Below, piece after piece: positions 24,547 through 38,450 of a DNA stretch of 64,000 nucleotides. The position numbers and the translations under genes are program-made. Within the stretch, counting starts at the first letter, position 1. Each line of letters begins with the position of its first letter. Source of the stretch: Gordionus sp. m RMFG-2023 (lineage: Eukaryota; Nematomorpha; Gordioida; Chordodea; Parachordodidae); assembly GCF_954871325.1 (NCBI RefSeq), contig NC_088776.1, positions 60,660,954 to 60,724,953 on the forward strand, written 5' to 3'. The notes under the pieces were generated by a model that saw only the letters and a list, made by a program, of their open reading frames with translations, searched no databases and was not told where the DNA came from.

Positions 24547-26777
24547 TTTATTATTTGGAGGAATGTTTAGTTAGTCATTAGGTAATTTTTTAAATTGATT
24601 TTTTATATTCCGAGAATCGGAAATATTAAATTATTACATGTTTTTGTTTATTATTATGTGATAATATAAAATTTTAGCTAAATTCCATTAATTTTTTAAT
24701 CAATTTATAGAATTTCAAAATTTTTAAAAATAAATTTATATTGTATCCATAACAAATAACATCATAAATGTTTAAATCATATGTATATTTACTATCAGCC
24801 GTCCCTAAATGTAAAAAATATATTTATAACATAATAAGTATTGGAATTTAATATTAAATAATTGGTGTTTAACGCTCATAATTTTGCATTTTAAAAATTA
24901 AATATTATAATTAATATTATTAAGCATGGTTTAATAAGATTAAAATGTTTAGAAAAACTCAAGGTAGGTTTCTAATTTTACAAGTTGATAGAATTAAAGA
25001 AAATGTCAGTTTTTTAACAATTTGAACTAAATATATAAATCAACATACTATAATTAAAATTATAATACAACATCACGATATATTTATTCAAGGAATTAAA
25101 TCGTTATTGTTATTAAAGATTATTTTCTTACCATTATATCCGAAAAGATACAGGGATAATATAAATATAATTGGAAGATTTTCTTTCATTTGATTAAAAC
25201 TTAATTTAATAAATTTCATTTGCAAATTTATAAAAATTTTAATAAAAAGATTTATAATTATTTGCTTAGAAGTATTTATAATATTAGGAATATTTTTTTA
25301 TTTATATTTATTAATTTATTTATTTTTATAATTCTTTTAATTTTCCAAGAAATTGATTACATCTTGTTGTATAATAATGTTGATGTAACCTATTTATTAA
25401 TTTATATTCTAAAATTAAAGGTGATAAATTTAAGTTTTATTAGATTAAGTATGTATATAAACGATTTTGTTTTAATCTAATTCGCAAGATGTGTCTATTT
25501 AAAAAAATTAGTGAATTTTTTTTACCAAAAGTTTATTATTCTTAATATTATATACGGCTATATTTTTATTTATAGTCGACAAAATGTACAAAGGTACTTT
25601 CAACAAACCCAAACTAATCTTATGACTAGTTTCAAAAAACATTTTTACATAGAATATTAATTTGTCTTAAAGTAGATGTTCAAAATTAATAGATAAATAA
25701 AATTGATGAAAAAATATCTTGAAAAAAAACTGTTAAGGAAAAGTTTAAAAATAGAAAACTCTGGGAAAAATTATTGAAATTAAAATATAATTTAATAAAA
25801 AACATATACTATAATATTATTTGTTGAAAAAGTTAAATTTAACTAAGATGTAAATGTTTATATTTTTGAAAAAGATAAACATAAAAGATGTTAATGTTTT
25901 TTATTTTTGTAAAAGATAAACGTACTAAAGTGATGTTAATGTTTTGTTAAAAGAAAATATTTTTTTGTATTATAAATGTAATATTTAAAAAAAATTTTGC
26001 AAAAAAAACTCTAATAAAAAAAACAATTAATAATAAAAACCTCCCTAAAAATGGAAGAAAAATAATTGGAAAAAAAATTCAAAAGCTGTTGAAAAAAAAT
26101 CTGTAAGAATAAAGGATTTAGGAAAATGTAAAGAATTAGATTTAATATTTTTAATTGTGTAACCAATGTAACAGAAGGATTATGGTTGGTAGGGATGTGG
26201 GGGTTGAGAAAATATAATTTTAGTATATAAAACTTATCAAAAGTAAGAGTTTATTGCATATGTTTTTCCAATAATTTTATTTTTTTGGTCCCGTCTATAT
26301 TAAGGATAATAATAAAAAATCATCCCAGCCGGGACTAAGAATGAATATAAATTTCTGTTTAGTTGTAATAAAACAATTAAACAAATTGCGGATTCAAGTT
26401 CCTGTTAAATTTGGGCAGATTTCAGGGCTCTTACTCTTGTCATATTTAGTAATAGTTCAAATTATAATGTGGAGAAATCTACGCCTTTCTATATTTTGGA
26501 GATTAATGTAGATATAGCTAAAACGATAAATATCAGCCATATCAATATCCCTTCTCAATAATTAAAATTATGATCAACATATATTGATTTGTTTATGATG
26601 ATCGATTTTATTGGATAAAGTATGGGTAGTTTTAGGGTACTCAACATTTCTTCATTTTTTATGAAAAGAATCTTGTGCTACTTCGCTGTTTGTAAATATA
26701 GTATCTTTTATATAAAAAATTATAATATAAAATGATTAAGGTTCTTCTTGAAATTAAACCTTAAATTTTTAAAATTA
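24547..26777. other. AT-rich noncoding region
   Basis: No gene supported. The 86-codon frame at 25,220-25,480 is Ile/Leu/Asn/Tyr-rich low complexity, as expected by chance at this composition. A stretch from about 26,160 to 26,480 is a little more complex but gives no family match. Confidence 0.5.
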
Positions 26778-27478
26778 TCTTGGATTCAGGCCACTCTTCC
26801 CAGCAAGTATGGTGGTATTGGTATCCGATCTCCGATACAAATTTTACTCTCAGCCTTTATCTCATCTATTCTTGTTGCCGATAAAGGATACATATAGATA
26901 TTAACTTCTCGGACGCCTTCATTTTTTGGGACAGCATCTGCTCACCCACCCTTTGTCGTCCCCCTTCCAGCGTTCAAAAAGACTGGGATGCTCCTCTAAT
27001 CGCCAGTTCCGTTGAATACCTTATTTGAACAGGTCCTTTGAGGACAATTCCTATAATTTAGTATTAGATGCAAGCTCAGGTTACGAATCGCTGGAAGCCA
27101 TCCTCCAATCTTAGACTCCTCTTGACTGGCGAACAGCTACGCATTTCCATAGCCCTCCACCTTGGCTGTAATGCTGTGGTTTTCTCCATTTGCCTTGACT
27201 GCGGCCATCCTATCGAATTAAAAGCTTACCATCCCTTGCACTGCAAGTTCTCCTATGGACAATGACCGCGTCATAAATCTATTAACAATATTCTCCTAGC
27301 TGCTCTTAAAAAAGTTAATATTTCATCCACCCTCGAACCAGTAGGCCTCTCCAACAAAAACGCCATACGCCCCGATGGCATATCTCTTATTCCCTGGACT
27401 AATGGTCTCCCACTTGCTTGGGACTATACCTGTGTCGATTTTGCCGCCAAGTCGAAATTTTCATTTTCCGCTATCTAA
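26778..27478 (+). pseudogene. REL-endonuclease-type LINE, C-terminal part, copy 2
   Basis: Mostly one reading frame with a few stops. It opens with SWIQATLPSKYGGIGIRS (26,778 on). QKDWDAPLIASSVEYL lies near 26,980, followed by the open piece 27,068-27,265 with LTGEQLRISIALHLGCNA, CLDCGHPIE and YHPLHCKFSYGQ, a Cys/His cluster of the kind that precedes restriction-like endonucleases in LINEs. After one stop, PRHKSINNILLAALKK and IRPDGISLIPW continue to LAWDYTCVD (about 27,370-27,440), giving a PD-X(~15)-D pattern. It is cut off at 27,478, before the final C-terminal block present in the copies at 11.1 and 58.2 kb. Remembered metazoan LINE ORFs share these blocks; the endonuclease role is inferred from the motif. 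Confidence 0.85.
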
Positions 27479-28609
27479 ATGGCCGAAATCCTAAAAATAT
27501 AAATATGCTTGCCTCACCATCACCGTATATCCCAATCGTTAGGATTATCCTAATTTAGAATATAGGGGAGACCAGGGTTATTTATAACACAAAAAGGCAA
27601 ACCTTAATAAAATTAAAAGTACTATATCCTTTTTAATAAAAAATATCTCATTTTGTTCAGTTCTATTAGTTTGGTAGGTTTAAATTTCAAAAATATATAT
27701 TTTATACTTTTTTCAAAATATTATTTTTTCTGGAATTTTTTTTTGGGAACGAGTGAACCCTACCTGGGGACGAACGAACCTTTGGTCAAATTCTGCTTAA
27801 TTCTCCACATAAAAATTAAATATTTTTTAGTATATATTTAATGATTTAAAGCATAAAAAAAATATATATAATTATTTATAAACAAAAAAAATGGGAACAT
27901 AATTCACTATCTTTGCAAATAAAAAAAGATTAAAATTGCAACATCTTGTGAACAATAACTACATTTACGGAATTAAAACCAGTCTTATTTGTTATGATGT
28001 TTGTAATAATTTTTTTAGCACGTTAAACAATTGTTTTTTATAACATTTTTGGATTTTTTTATTTTATTTTCTCTCTCCATGGTTTTTTTTCCATGTTATA
28101 ACCTCATAAAAATAGCCCCAATGCCACCACTTTGATTACGATCTTTTTTGAAGTATTTATTATATCAATTTTGTTCGGATAAATTGAAATTCTATAAGAT
28201 AGTATTTTATAAGAATTTTGGGTGGTAAAAATGTAATTAATCTATAATTTTGAAAAATAGTAAAATTTTAAAAAGTTACTTTTGCTGGTACGAATCATAT
28301 AATGCATTATAAAAAATTTTCAAGCTCTCCGATAAAAATAAAAATAGATGCATATGCATTCTATAATTATATAGATTATCCCTTAGAGTTTAATACTCTA
28401 GAAAATAAAGCCACATCTTGTTATAACTCGTGTTCATTATATCCCTGGTTTCCATTGTGTGATTCTTGTTATTTTCATCATTAAATTTGTTGTAGTACTG
28501 TTGATTCATGTTTTATCTATATTTGTGTTGTTTTGATTACTTAGCGTATTATAGATGTTATTGTGTAGATTGTTGCTTCTTTTGTTGAAGGGTTCGATCT
28601 GTTGTGATA
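27479..28609. other. AT-rich noncoding region
   Basis: Nothing coding is supported. Short frames at 27,653 and 28,302 are low-complexity. A small direct repeat of gggaacgagtgaacc / ggggacgaacgaacc lies at about 27,745-27,782. Confidence 0.5.
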
Positions 28610-28795
28610 ATTGTTTTGACCGTCTGTTATTATTGTTAAAATTTACATTTCTATAATAATTGTTTTGATTGTCATTAGTGTCTGTTGTTATTGTTAAAAT
28701 TTCCGTTGCTATAATAGTTGTGGTGACCGTCATTATTGTCTGTTTTTGATATTAAAATTTCCATTTCTATTGTAATTGTTTTAAACGTCATAATT
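28610..28795. repeat. Minisatellite, ~62-bp unit, about three copies
   Basis: Units start at about 28,610, 28,678 and 28,739. Each has gtctgtt...ttgttaaaatttcc/aca, then tataataattgtt and ccgtcat or a variant. The minus-strand 75-codon frame across it (Asn/Thr-rich) comes only from the repeat. Confidence 0.85.
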
Positions 28796-28799
28796 TTTA

Positions 28800-31399
28800 A
28801 ACATCATTTCCAAAATATTTTATTTTGCAAAATAAGATAAAATGCGTTCATATTCTTAAATATTTTTAAGAACAAAGGTTCAGAAAATATTTTAAACTAC
28901 TTCAGAACTGCAAATTTTTGAAAAAAATTCATCAATAACCGGAAATTTTAAATGAAAGAATTATATAATATATACATCAGAAACTATCTTAAGATAATAT
29001 TTAAGAAAAATAATTTAATTTATTCAATTATCAGATATGGTGGGCTATTTTCAGAAAATTATATACTGATATAGATGCTTTTAAAATGACTATAAAAATA
29101 TAGGCCGATTTTACTCTAAATATCTATTCTGGTTTGGTTTTAATAGCCAAGACTGATTTAACTCTAAATGCCTAAGTAATTTGGCTAAATGGCATGACAA
29201 TTTTTAGCTTTAAATGACAAGACTAAAATGTTATGGAAAAAATTGATAGAAATTTAATATAAGGTAAAATAATTTTATATGTCTTTAAGAGGGATTGTGC
29301 ATGCGAATTCAGCTTTTTAGGCGAGGAAATTCTTTTATTTCATACAGTGAAAAAAATTGGCCAATTGTAACATACCGTTATTCTGAAAAGCTCTTTCAGA
29401 GGTAGCTGGAATTGGAAGATAATCTCTGAAAATATTTTGATAATATTTGATATCTTTTTTGATTTCATTTCCAGTAGTGAATTTTTATAACTAGAAATAA
29501 TGGCTTCATCTATATACTTACTATGACTATGTTTAACTTGATATATTTTATCATAAAAAGACAATCTTATGGATTTATTATTTTATTTACATCTTAAACT
29601 GAATGAAAATTATCATTTATTTTTTATATGTTATATTCGTACTTTATAGTTCATATGTGAATGTATATACAAGTAATCTGTATCGGGGTTAATTTTTCCT
29701 GCATTTATTTTATAAATCTGACTTGAAATCTCTAGTTAACCCAGATAAATAATTTATTTAGAATTTGATTTAATTTTTTTTATAAGCTTTTGGAGAGTAA
29801 AAATTTAAAGCTTCTTGAATTAATTAGAATTTTAAAGAGAAATAACTTTGTTATTACTCTTTTAAAACATTAATGGTATAATTTATCTATTAAATCTGAT
29901 AATTTATACAATTCAAATTTGTTCATTACGATATACCAAATTTTTTATACTAACTATTATAGTTATATGAGAAATATGTTATGTAACTAGGATGATTATT
30001 TATATGGTAATTAGAAAATTTTCAAATTTTTCATGTAAAAGATTCACTGCTCTGTCAAATGATATTTAGATAATAATAATCTAATAAACCTCATCTAAAT
30101 GATATAGAATATATTAAAAATTTGAGGGCTCAAGAACTTACAAGAATAGCAATTATTTCAAAGTCTTACGGTTTTAAACAATAAATTAATACGAAATTGT
30201 TCCAGAAATAAATTAGGGATTTTATCTGAGCCTAAAACTATCTATGCTTTTTATCATGTCGTCCTAATATATCATTAAATGGTCATAGATTACAACAAAT
30301 AAATTCATTTTATATCAAAATTATTGTTTCCTTTCTATCTTTAATAATTGTTGGTGGATTAAAAAGGTATACTTAATTTTTTAAAATTTGTTAGATTCTA
30401 CTATTTAATATTATGTAGCTCGCTATTTATTAAAATATATATCGTTATATATATTACTATAAATTTAAATATTTCTAATAATATTTAGCTAAAAATAGAG
30501 CATTTTATATCAAAGACAGTCACCCAGCGAATCAAAGCATACAATTATATCATTATAAGTTTATAAGGATTTTTTAGAGGGGGTCTTTGGAGTGTTACCT
30601 CACTCATGAATTATATTTTAATTATTTTTTGTATTTTGAAGGGTTAAAGATTTTAAAATTACACCTGATCTTGCGCTTATAAACGTGTTTTTTCATTTCT
30701 TTTTGTTTTTTTGGGCTAAAATTACCAATTTATTAAAGCAATTGGTATGTTAAACTTAAGACTATATATTTATAAAAATAAAATAAAAAAAAATATTTAC
30801 AATAATATTTATTATTCCTATAATATCTTGATAAATATTTAAATATACTAAAATTTTACATAAAGTAATTTAAAACTCGTTTTTTTTCCAAAAATAGGCT
30901 GAAAGGATTTCCGCTTTTGATTTATCCATAATTATATATATATCATAAAATATTTAGGTTATCAAACAATCTGATTTAAACGATAATTTTATAAATTAAA
31001 ATTTTTAACACAAGACGACTTATACTAATAAAATTATGTCCCGAGGAGAAAAATTGGAATGGACATATTAAATTCCCTTTGATAAATGTAAAATATTATT
31101 TAGGCAGCTTAACAAATTGAAAACCATGATTTAAATCTACTGTATTATCTAAAACGAATTAAATATTTATTTATAAAAATAAACTAAAATCATTGCAACA
31201 TTAAACAAACTTGAAAAAAAAATTGTGAAATAAGGCCTTATATTTCTCAAGACAAAAAAATCTTAGAGATAGATCAGTGGAAGAGATTGCTAGCTGTTAT
31301 TTAAGAGAAAGGACCACTAAACTAAAATATCTTTTGTTAATTATATATTTATTATTGATAAATCCATAGTTGTATGTTGTATTTGAATAAGGATCAAAG
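28800..31399. other. AT-rich noncoding region
   Basis: No gene, RNA or recognisable element. The minus-strand frame at 29,340-29,564 has no recognisable motif. Confidence 0.5.
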
Positions 31400-31622
31400 T
31401 AGTGTTGTTAAATGGCTCGTTTTGAGCCGATTTTTAAAAACGGCTAACTCAATATTTTAACCTGAAAAATATTGCCTAAGCCTCGAGATTTTGATAATAT
31501 ATGTTTAGACCTTTGTTCCTTCTATGAGCAAAATCTTGAGGCTTGCCTAATATTTTTCTGGATAAAATATTGAGTTAGCCGTTTTTAAAAATCGGCTCAA
31601 AATGAGCCGTTTAACAACACTA
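31400..31622. mobile_element. hAT-type MITE, copy 3
   Basis: 223 bp, very similar to the 19.0-kb copy. It has TAGTGTTGTTAAA/TTTAACAACACTA ends and the exact 8-bp duplication GATCAAAG (31,392-31,399 and 31,623-31,630). The CGGCTC hairpin in the left arm is slightly changed. Confidence 0.95.
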
Positions 31623-31630
31623 GATCAAAG

Positions 31631-34600
31631 TATGCTTGTGTATTGCATTATTATTGATTATGAAAACTTGTTATAGCTAACTTGGAAGAAACATTATATG
31701 TCTCGAGTTATTTTATTTTAAATAAAACTAAATTTCATAATAATTTTCTAAAAAAAAAGAAATTCAGACAAAAAAAAATATTAAAACTATTAAGTTAAAT
31801 ATATTCTTTATAAATATGAAATTTTATTAAAATATGCAAGATACGAGTAAAGATTGCAAAATACGATCTTAATTTTAAGTCACCTGTATATAAAACTATT
31901 TATTGTTCAAATACCTTAAAATAGAGAAAAAGGTATATATGAAAATCTGATAGTCGAATACCATGATATACCTTTATTTTCAATATAAAATATGAACAAA
32001 TTTTGAATATATAGCCCCAAATTTTAGTGCAAATTTAATTATGATTCAAAAATTAAAAATTAAATATACAAACAATTCCCAAAATTTTATAATGAATCAG
32101 AAAAAAGAAAATCATAATATAAAGCAAGATGGTTAAAAATATATAAGTTGAAAACCATTCTCCAAATCTAAATCTTAACAAAGAATAATATTTGTAAATA
32201 TATTATATATTTTATGATAAAATTGGAATAATTATTGCCTCTTATTATAATCTTAAATTAGACATAAACTTAAATATACATATTTTATTATTTAGATTAA
32301 GTTTACCTTATAAAAAGTGTTATTGTTAAAAAATCTAAACACACTTTAATCGAATTATTACTAGTTACAGTTAATTTTTTCTCAAAAAAATAATTAATTT
32401 TAAAAAGTGCAAACTTTAAAAATTTTCTTTAAGAAAATAAATATCTTTAGCCAACATAATATTAATTAAAATATTAAAATTGATGAACTTCAATTATAAC
32501 TCATCAATTTTATATTTATTTATTGTCACTTTTAGGAAAGACAATTATATTTTAAATGTTTGTAAAACTTTTAGTTAAAGATGATCTATTATTTCATGAT
32601 TTCTTAATAAAATAATTTGCTTTATGTACCTTTATTCCACCTTTTTAAAAATAGCATAAAAATATATTGATATAATTATAATTTATAACAAATATACAAT
32701 AAGCTATTTCAAATTCATGCATAAATATTATAAAAGGTCTTCTTCCTTTTTCAAATTAAAGTTAGATTTTTTTCTAGAACTCCTTCTTACACTTTACTAT
32801 TTTCAAAGGGGTATTAATTAGGTTCACGTTTTTTACGTCTTGGTGAAATTTTATCTAAAATTTATCATTTTAATATTTTTAATCACAATTTGTTTACCAA
32901 CATTATCAATTATTAATAAATTTTTTATTAACATTTTTTAGTTTAAATAATATAAAAGAATAGTTTTATATTTTATATGACTAAAAAATTTTACATATTT
33001 CAAAAAATTATATGAAGGAAATATTATCAACTAAGATTTATTCAATCTAAAACCTGATCCAAATATTCCTATAATAATATTGCATATTTTATAAACAAGT
33101 TAATTTTCAAATCTTATATCTCTATACTGAATAATGAACTAAAAAATAATAAATGCATTAAATTAACTTATTTAGAATAAATGAAAATATAACAAACCCT
33201 TATTATTCTCCTCTTTTTAATCACCTTCAAGGTTTCCAATTTTTTATCAAGTAATAATAGAAACATCAATCAATACTCGATGAAGGGCTAATATCAAAAT
33301 ATCCTTAAACCAAATAATTTATGCTCGAACAAACAGAAGACTTGATTTTATAAGCCGATCTTTCAGTAGCCTGGTTCGGGTATTATATATGCTATGATTT
33401 TTCAGCACTTAAACAGGAGGAATACTTATGCAATTAGTTCAGCACTATACAAGAGGAATTTCTATGCGATTTGTTCAGCCGAACTATTGAAAAAAAACAT
33501 ATATTGTTTATGCTATGGTTATCCCATTTGTCACAAATAATGTTGGTTGTTTGGTAAAATTTTCTGAAAATTAAACATTATTTTTTAGAAAATTAATAGC
33601 TGACATCTCTACTTAAAGCAACCAATTAAGCGTCTATTCACAAAAGCAATTGCATTTTTTATAAAGCAATGATTGTTTTTTTTTTTAATTTCTTTAAATA
33701 CGTCATATTTTTTTAAAAAAATTATTAAAATTGTAATTTGATTTTATGCACAATTTTGTTTTATATTCATTTTTAATGTATTTTTTCAAAAAAAAAACTC
33801 AAAATCATAATTTAGAAGCATTTTTTTATTAAATCTGTTAAAAATATCAATTACATTTTATGTGGCAAAATTGAAAATAAATTCAAGTAATATTTAATAA
33901 TATTTATAAAAAAGATTATATCCTTAAAACACTTCTATAAATTATGTTATAATATTTTTGCAAAAAAATATTATGCATTTTTTAAATATGATGAAATATT
34001 AATCATCATTAGAAATCAAAAGCAATTAAATATCTAATTGTAAAAAATTTATAAGAATTTTATTCTTCCATCATTTCCCGTTTAGCTAACTTTAGGCAAT
34101 TTATATTTAAATATTTAGAAGTCTGATTTTAACATAGAAGATTTTTCTTTTGAATTATTCACTACACATATATAATATATAGTAAATTATGGTTAAACTG
34201 AAATTGATAAAAAAAATTATAAAGACCCACTGCATTTACTTTTATTGTCCCTTAACCTCAACATCAAACTATTATCATGATCGGAAGAGATATCTAATAA
34301 CCTAAGAGGTTGAGGTTCATAGACAATACTCCTTATCATCGGCTTTACCATTTTTATAATATCCTTAGAAACTGAAATGTTTAACTATTTTGGGTAAAAC
34401 TAGAGTTATACTTCTAGTATCCCTAGTCAATAAGATTCTCTGATTTTTTATTTTTTTTGAGATATCCCTAGTTCCAATCATGATAATTGTTTGAAGTTGA
34501 AATTCAAGGACAATAAAAGGAAAAGAGAAAAAGTTAATTAGTCTCATTATATTTTTTGGTTGTTTTAACACATTATAGAATATATTTTTTAATAATATAA

Positions 34601-35327
34601 ATGTTTGCTTACTTAAATATTTGGCAACTTAAATTTAAAAATCATGAATATTATATTTTTATAGTATAAATAAATGTTAGAAAATAATGACTGCACTATC
34701 AAGTAAAAACTAACCCTATTTATTCTTTAATTTAAATGCTTTAAGAATTATTTAAAACATTTTTCTAAATAAACATAGTGTATAAATTAATTAACAGGTA
34801 AGGTTTTTTGATATTTATTATAAATTCTAGCATTTAGTATATCGTAACCATCACAATACTCCAGCTTGGATAAATGCACCTTTGAAAAAGCAAGAATTTT
34901 ATAAATTTAATTTAAAAAAATGTACTTTTCTTTGTATTTTTATGCAATTTATTATACTTTTTTATATTTTGCGTTAATAAAATTTTGTATTGAAAACCAT
35001 TTTTTTTATCCATAATAATTATCCTTATTTGTATTTTCTTGTTATTAAACAATCACCCCTCCATCCAATAATAAACTTATATTATATTTTAAGAAAATAT
35101 TATTTGAACTATATTATAAAACATATTATATAAGATAATTAATGATTATAAATATAGCAATAATACCATGCTCCCCGATTAGTTCATCTAAATTAATTAT
35201 GTAAATAGGGAATTAAATTAACGTAAATTAGAATACGAAATATAGTATATAATAAAATACATACATATTCCTTCAATTTCTATAACTTGATTTTTAAAAT
35301 AAAAGAATTATATGTATTGTTCAAAAA
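31631..35327. other. AT-rich noncoding region
   Basis: No gene supported. At about 33,400-33,475 two related ~40-bp segments (cagcactt...acaggaggaat...atgcaattagtt and cagcacta...caagaggaat...atgcgatttgtt) form a short tandem pair. The 68-codon minus-strand frame at 34,365-34,571 is not recognised. Confidence 0.5.
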
Positions 35328-35514
35328 TAGTGTTGTTAAACGACTCGTTTTGAGCCGATTTTTAAAAACGGCCAACTCGTTTTTTTATCCAGAAAAATAT
35401 TATGCAAGCCTGAGAATTTTGCTCATAAAAAGAGCAAAGTTCTAGATATATAGTATCAAAATTTCGAGACTCGTTTATAAAAATCGGCTCAAAATGAGCC
35501 GTTTAACAACATTA
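35328..35514. mobile_element. hAT-type MITE, copy 4 (internally shortened)
   Basis: 187 bp with intact ends and the exact 8-bp duplication TTCAAAAA (35,320-35,327 and 35,515-35,522). The right arm lacks part of the middle found in the 223-bp copies. Confidence 0.93.
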
Positions 35515-35522
35515 TTCAAAAA

Positions 35523-36747
35523 ATAAAACATTTTGGATTATAATATAATCTACAGTAGATATATGAAGTCTAATAAATATAATACGTACATATTTCCTCC
35601 TTATTTTTTTCTTGATTTTTTTAAAATAAATGAATTATATGAATTGTTCAAAAAATTATAAATTTGGATTAGATTGTAATATTTCATAGATATCTATGAA
35701 ATCTAATAAATAAAACATTTGCACGCTATTATTATGTAAGTCTATCTGATATGTTTAAATATATATTTGGATTATTATTATGGATAAAATTCAGCTAGGC
35801 CAATCCTCAATATAATTTCCCTAATTTTTATTTTAAAATTTACATAACTATTTTGTGTTTAAAAAAACATAAAACTTGCCCACCCCTTTATACATACTTT
35901 ATTAATTTACTCTATATAATTTTAAAATAGTTTAACTTGCTATTAATAAGTGTTTTTAATTATGCTGATGATGCCACTTACTTATACATGATGTGGAACG
36001 GATTGTCCGTTACAAATTATTTGTTTGTGGTAGATTAAACAAAATTTGATGATTTTGCCCCCAACCTCCTTTTTCCTCGGCTTTCCGGGTTATAAAAGAA
36101 ACATCACTGAACAAAAAAATATTAATATCCGGGTTATTTTTCAAATATTTATAAAAAATATAATAAGAAACTTTCTTAAGAAAAAATCTTTAAGCGTGAA
36201 TATTTTAGATGAAAATAAATTTTTTGATTTTAAAATAATTACAGAGACCATAATTCATGAAATTATTAAAATAAAAAATTTCAAAAACACTACTTTTAAA
36301 ATTTATTGAGAAATTCTTTGGGAGTTATATGATATATTTTGAAAATTTTTAAAATTTGGTAGAATTATGGTAGTCTGTCTCATAGAGGGTGGTAGATTTC
36401 GACTTTTAAATTACATTGTTACTAGTGAATGTGATAGGCCTGACATCCGTGAGTTGAATAAAGGCTTTTAAGTTTTATATATAATATATATAAATGTTTG
36501 CATCCTTTAAGATTTTTTTTTATAACATCACTTCTCGATTTCGATATCTAAACTATATCTGTTGTTGCAAGACATTTTTAAAATATATTAAATTCGAGCA
36601 AACATCATAATTTATGTTATCTGATTGGCAAGAGTTGGTAGTGTAATAATGTAATTTACCAGGAAGACAAATTTGCATAATATATTTCCCTAAGTTAATA
36701 ATAACCAATAATTTCAGTAAAGTTAAAGAAATAAATAGAGAAATATG
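35523..36747. other. AT-rich noncoding region
   Basis: No gene supported. The 87-codon frame 36,046-36,309 becomes Lys/Ile/Asn-rich low complexity after a short normal-looking start, and matches nothing I know. Confidence 0.45.
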
Positions 36748-36949
36748 TAATATCGTTAAACGAGTCGTTTTGAGCCGATTTTTAAAAGGCTAACTTACAG
36801 AAAAATATTACACAGGCTTGAAGATTTTGCTCAAGGAACAAAGGTCTAGACATTATATTATCGAAATCTCAAGACGGCAATATTTTTCTTAAAATATTGA
36901 GTTAGCAATTTTAAAAAATCGGCTCAAAATGAGACGTTTAACATTACTA
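36748..36949. mobile_element. hAT-type MITE, copy 5
   Basis: 202 bp. The ends are somewhat changed (TAATATCGTTAAACG; CGTTTAACATTACTA). Flanks gaaatatg and gaattata match at 6 of 8 positions, consistent with an aged 8-bp duplication. Confidence 0.88.
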
Positions 36950-38029
36950 GAATTATAAAATATATATCAATATTAATTTATTTTAAAGGTACTGGTGATG
37001 AAAGTTTAATTTGATTATAAATAACTTATTTATCAGGTAAAAACATGATGTCACTTTTTATTTGGTTATTTCTTGAAATGCATGAAGCATTGCAATAGTA
37101 TAATTTTATACTATTTAACAATCCTTTAATTCTCAAAAAATTTCTCTGTAAATTGTTGTATCTCTCAATTTGTAATTGATATTAATGAATGTTTAATTAA
37201 TGGATTTTTGAGAAAATAATATATTGTTTTTTATTGTATAAATGACATTACTTTCTTTATGTTTATAAATATTATAATTTCGACAAAATAAATTTAAATG
37301 AAACATCAGTGACGAGATTTTTTCACCCGCTGAGCCAGTTTCCAATAAAATTAAGAAAAACTAAGTCATTTTAAATTAAACAGCTTATAAAGTGACGCGA
37401 ATGAGGTATAGTGAAAAAAGAATCATATTATAAATAATCCATCCCCATTGTTATTATCAACTAAAAGACATATTCTAACATATAAATCACCTATATATAC
37501 TCTTCAACACCCCCCCCCCCCCCAATCAACCCCGCTTAGATTGGTGAAAACAGACGAATTAATTACAATTCATTGAACGTCAGGTAAATCCCTAATATAG
37601 GACTTATTTTGAGTGTATTAATTTAATATCAAATAAAAAAAGCGAAAATATTATTCAAACCGAAAAAGAAAAATTAAAAAATATTTTAAACTGACTAGCT
37701 ATATATTACCCCAATTGGTTTATCTATAAATAATATTTAAATCTTCTAAGCAATAAAATCAGAGATTTTATCAAATGGGAATTATTTTTTATCTTCGATA
37801 AAAAATGCAGATAGAAACTTAAAAATATAATTATGGCTATATCTTGGTAACCAGTTTTCCTTAGTATTATAATTCAATTTTTATCCCTTATATAATATAT
37901 TATATTTAAAAATAAAATATGTATATTATAGTTATAGTCAATGGGAATTCTTATTATTATCGGACAGTTTATTTTAATTTGAAAAATTAAATATAATCTA
38001 ATCATAATTTTTACTCTAACATGTATTCT
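36950..38029. other. AT-rich noncoding region with poly-C run
   Basis: No gene. A run of about 14-16 C begins near 37,509, very unusual in this composition. Confidence 0.55.
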
Positions 38030-38212
38030 CAGTAGTTTTATTAGGTTTTAAAGGTGATTGATGAATGATATTGAGCATTAAATACCAAACATCGCCCCTA
38101 CCCTCCATCCTCCATTATAAAAAAAAGAAGGTAAAAGGTATAATATTATTAGTAAAATAAGAGACAATGTTTTATATTACTATTCACGGTCTTTACAACT
38201 AAATTTTAATAA

Positions 38213-38243
<31 letters not shown>

Positions 38244-38450
38244 AGTGAAATTCTTATTCTATAGGAATATTTTAAAGGTGACAGATGAGTATTATTGAAT
38301 ATTATACCAAATTACTTCCCACCCTCCCCCCCATTTATATTTAAAAAAAAAGATAAAATAAAAGAAGAGACAAGGTGTTTTATATTACTCTTGTTCGCCT
38401 TCTCAACTAAATTGTATTAATAAATATGTAATAGTGAGATTCATATTATA
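38030..38450. repeat. Tandem pair of ~225-bp units with an (AT)n tract
   Basis: ttttaaaggtgattgatgaa at about 38,047 and ttttaaaggtgacagatgag at about 38,270 begin two related units. Each has a C-rich patch (cgcccctaccctcc; cccaccctccccccc), gagacaa-gtgttttatatta and a tail ending in an (AT)n tract (38,220-38,243 in the first). They share the gttttatatta...caactaaa block with 46.1 kb. Confidence 0.75.

Noticed and set aside
25220-25480. 86-codon hydrophobic frame, perhaps a membrane protein
   Set aside because: Its residues are those forced by AT-rich codons (Ile, Leu, Phe, Tyr, Asn). No signal, homology or splice context supports a gene.
28506-28733. 75-codon Asn/Thr-rich minus-strand frame
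   Set aside because: It is produced by the 62-bp minisatellite units.
36046-36309. 87-codon plus-strand gene
   Set aside because: After about 20 residues it is Lys/Ile/Asn-rich low complexity, with no motif or homologue recalled.
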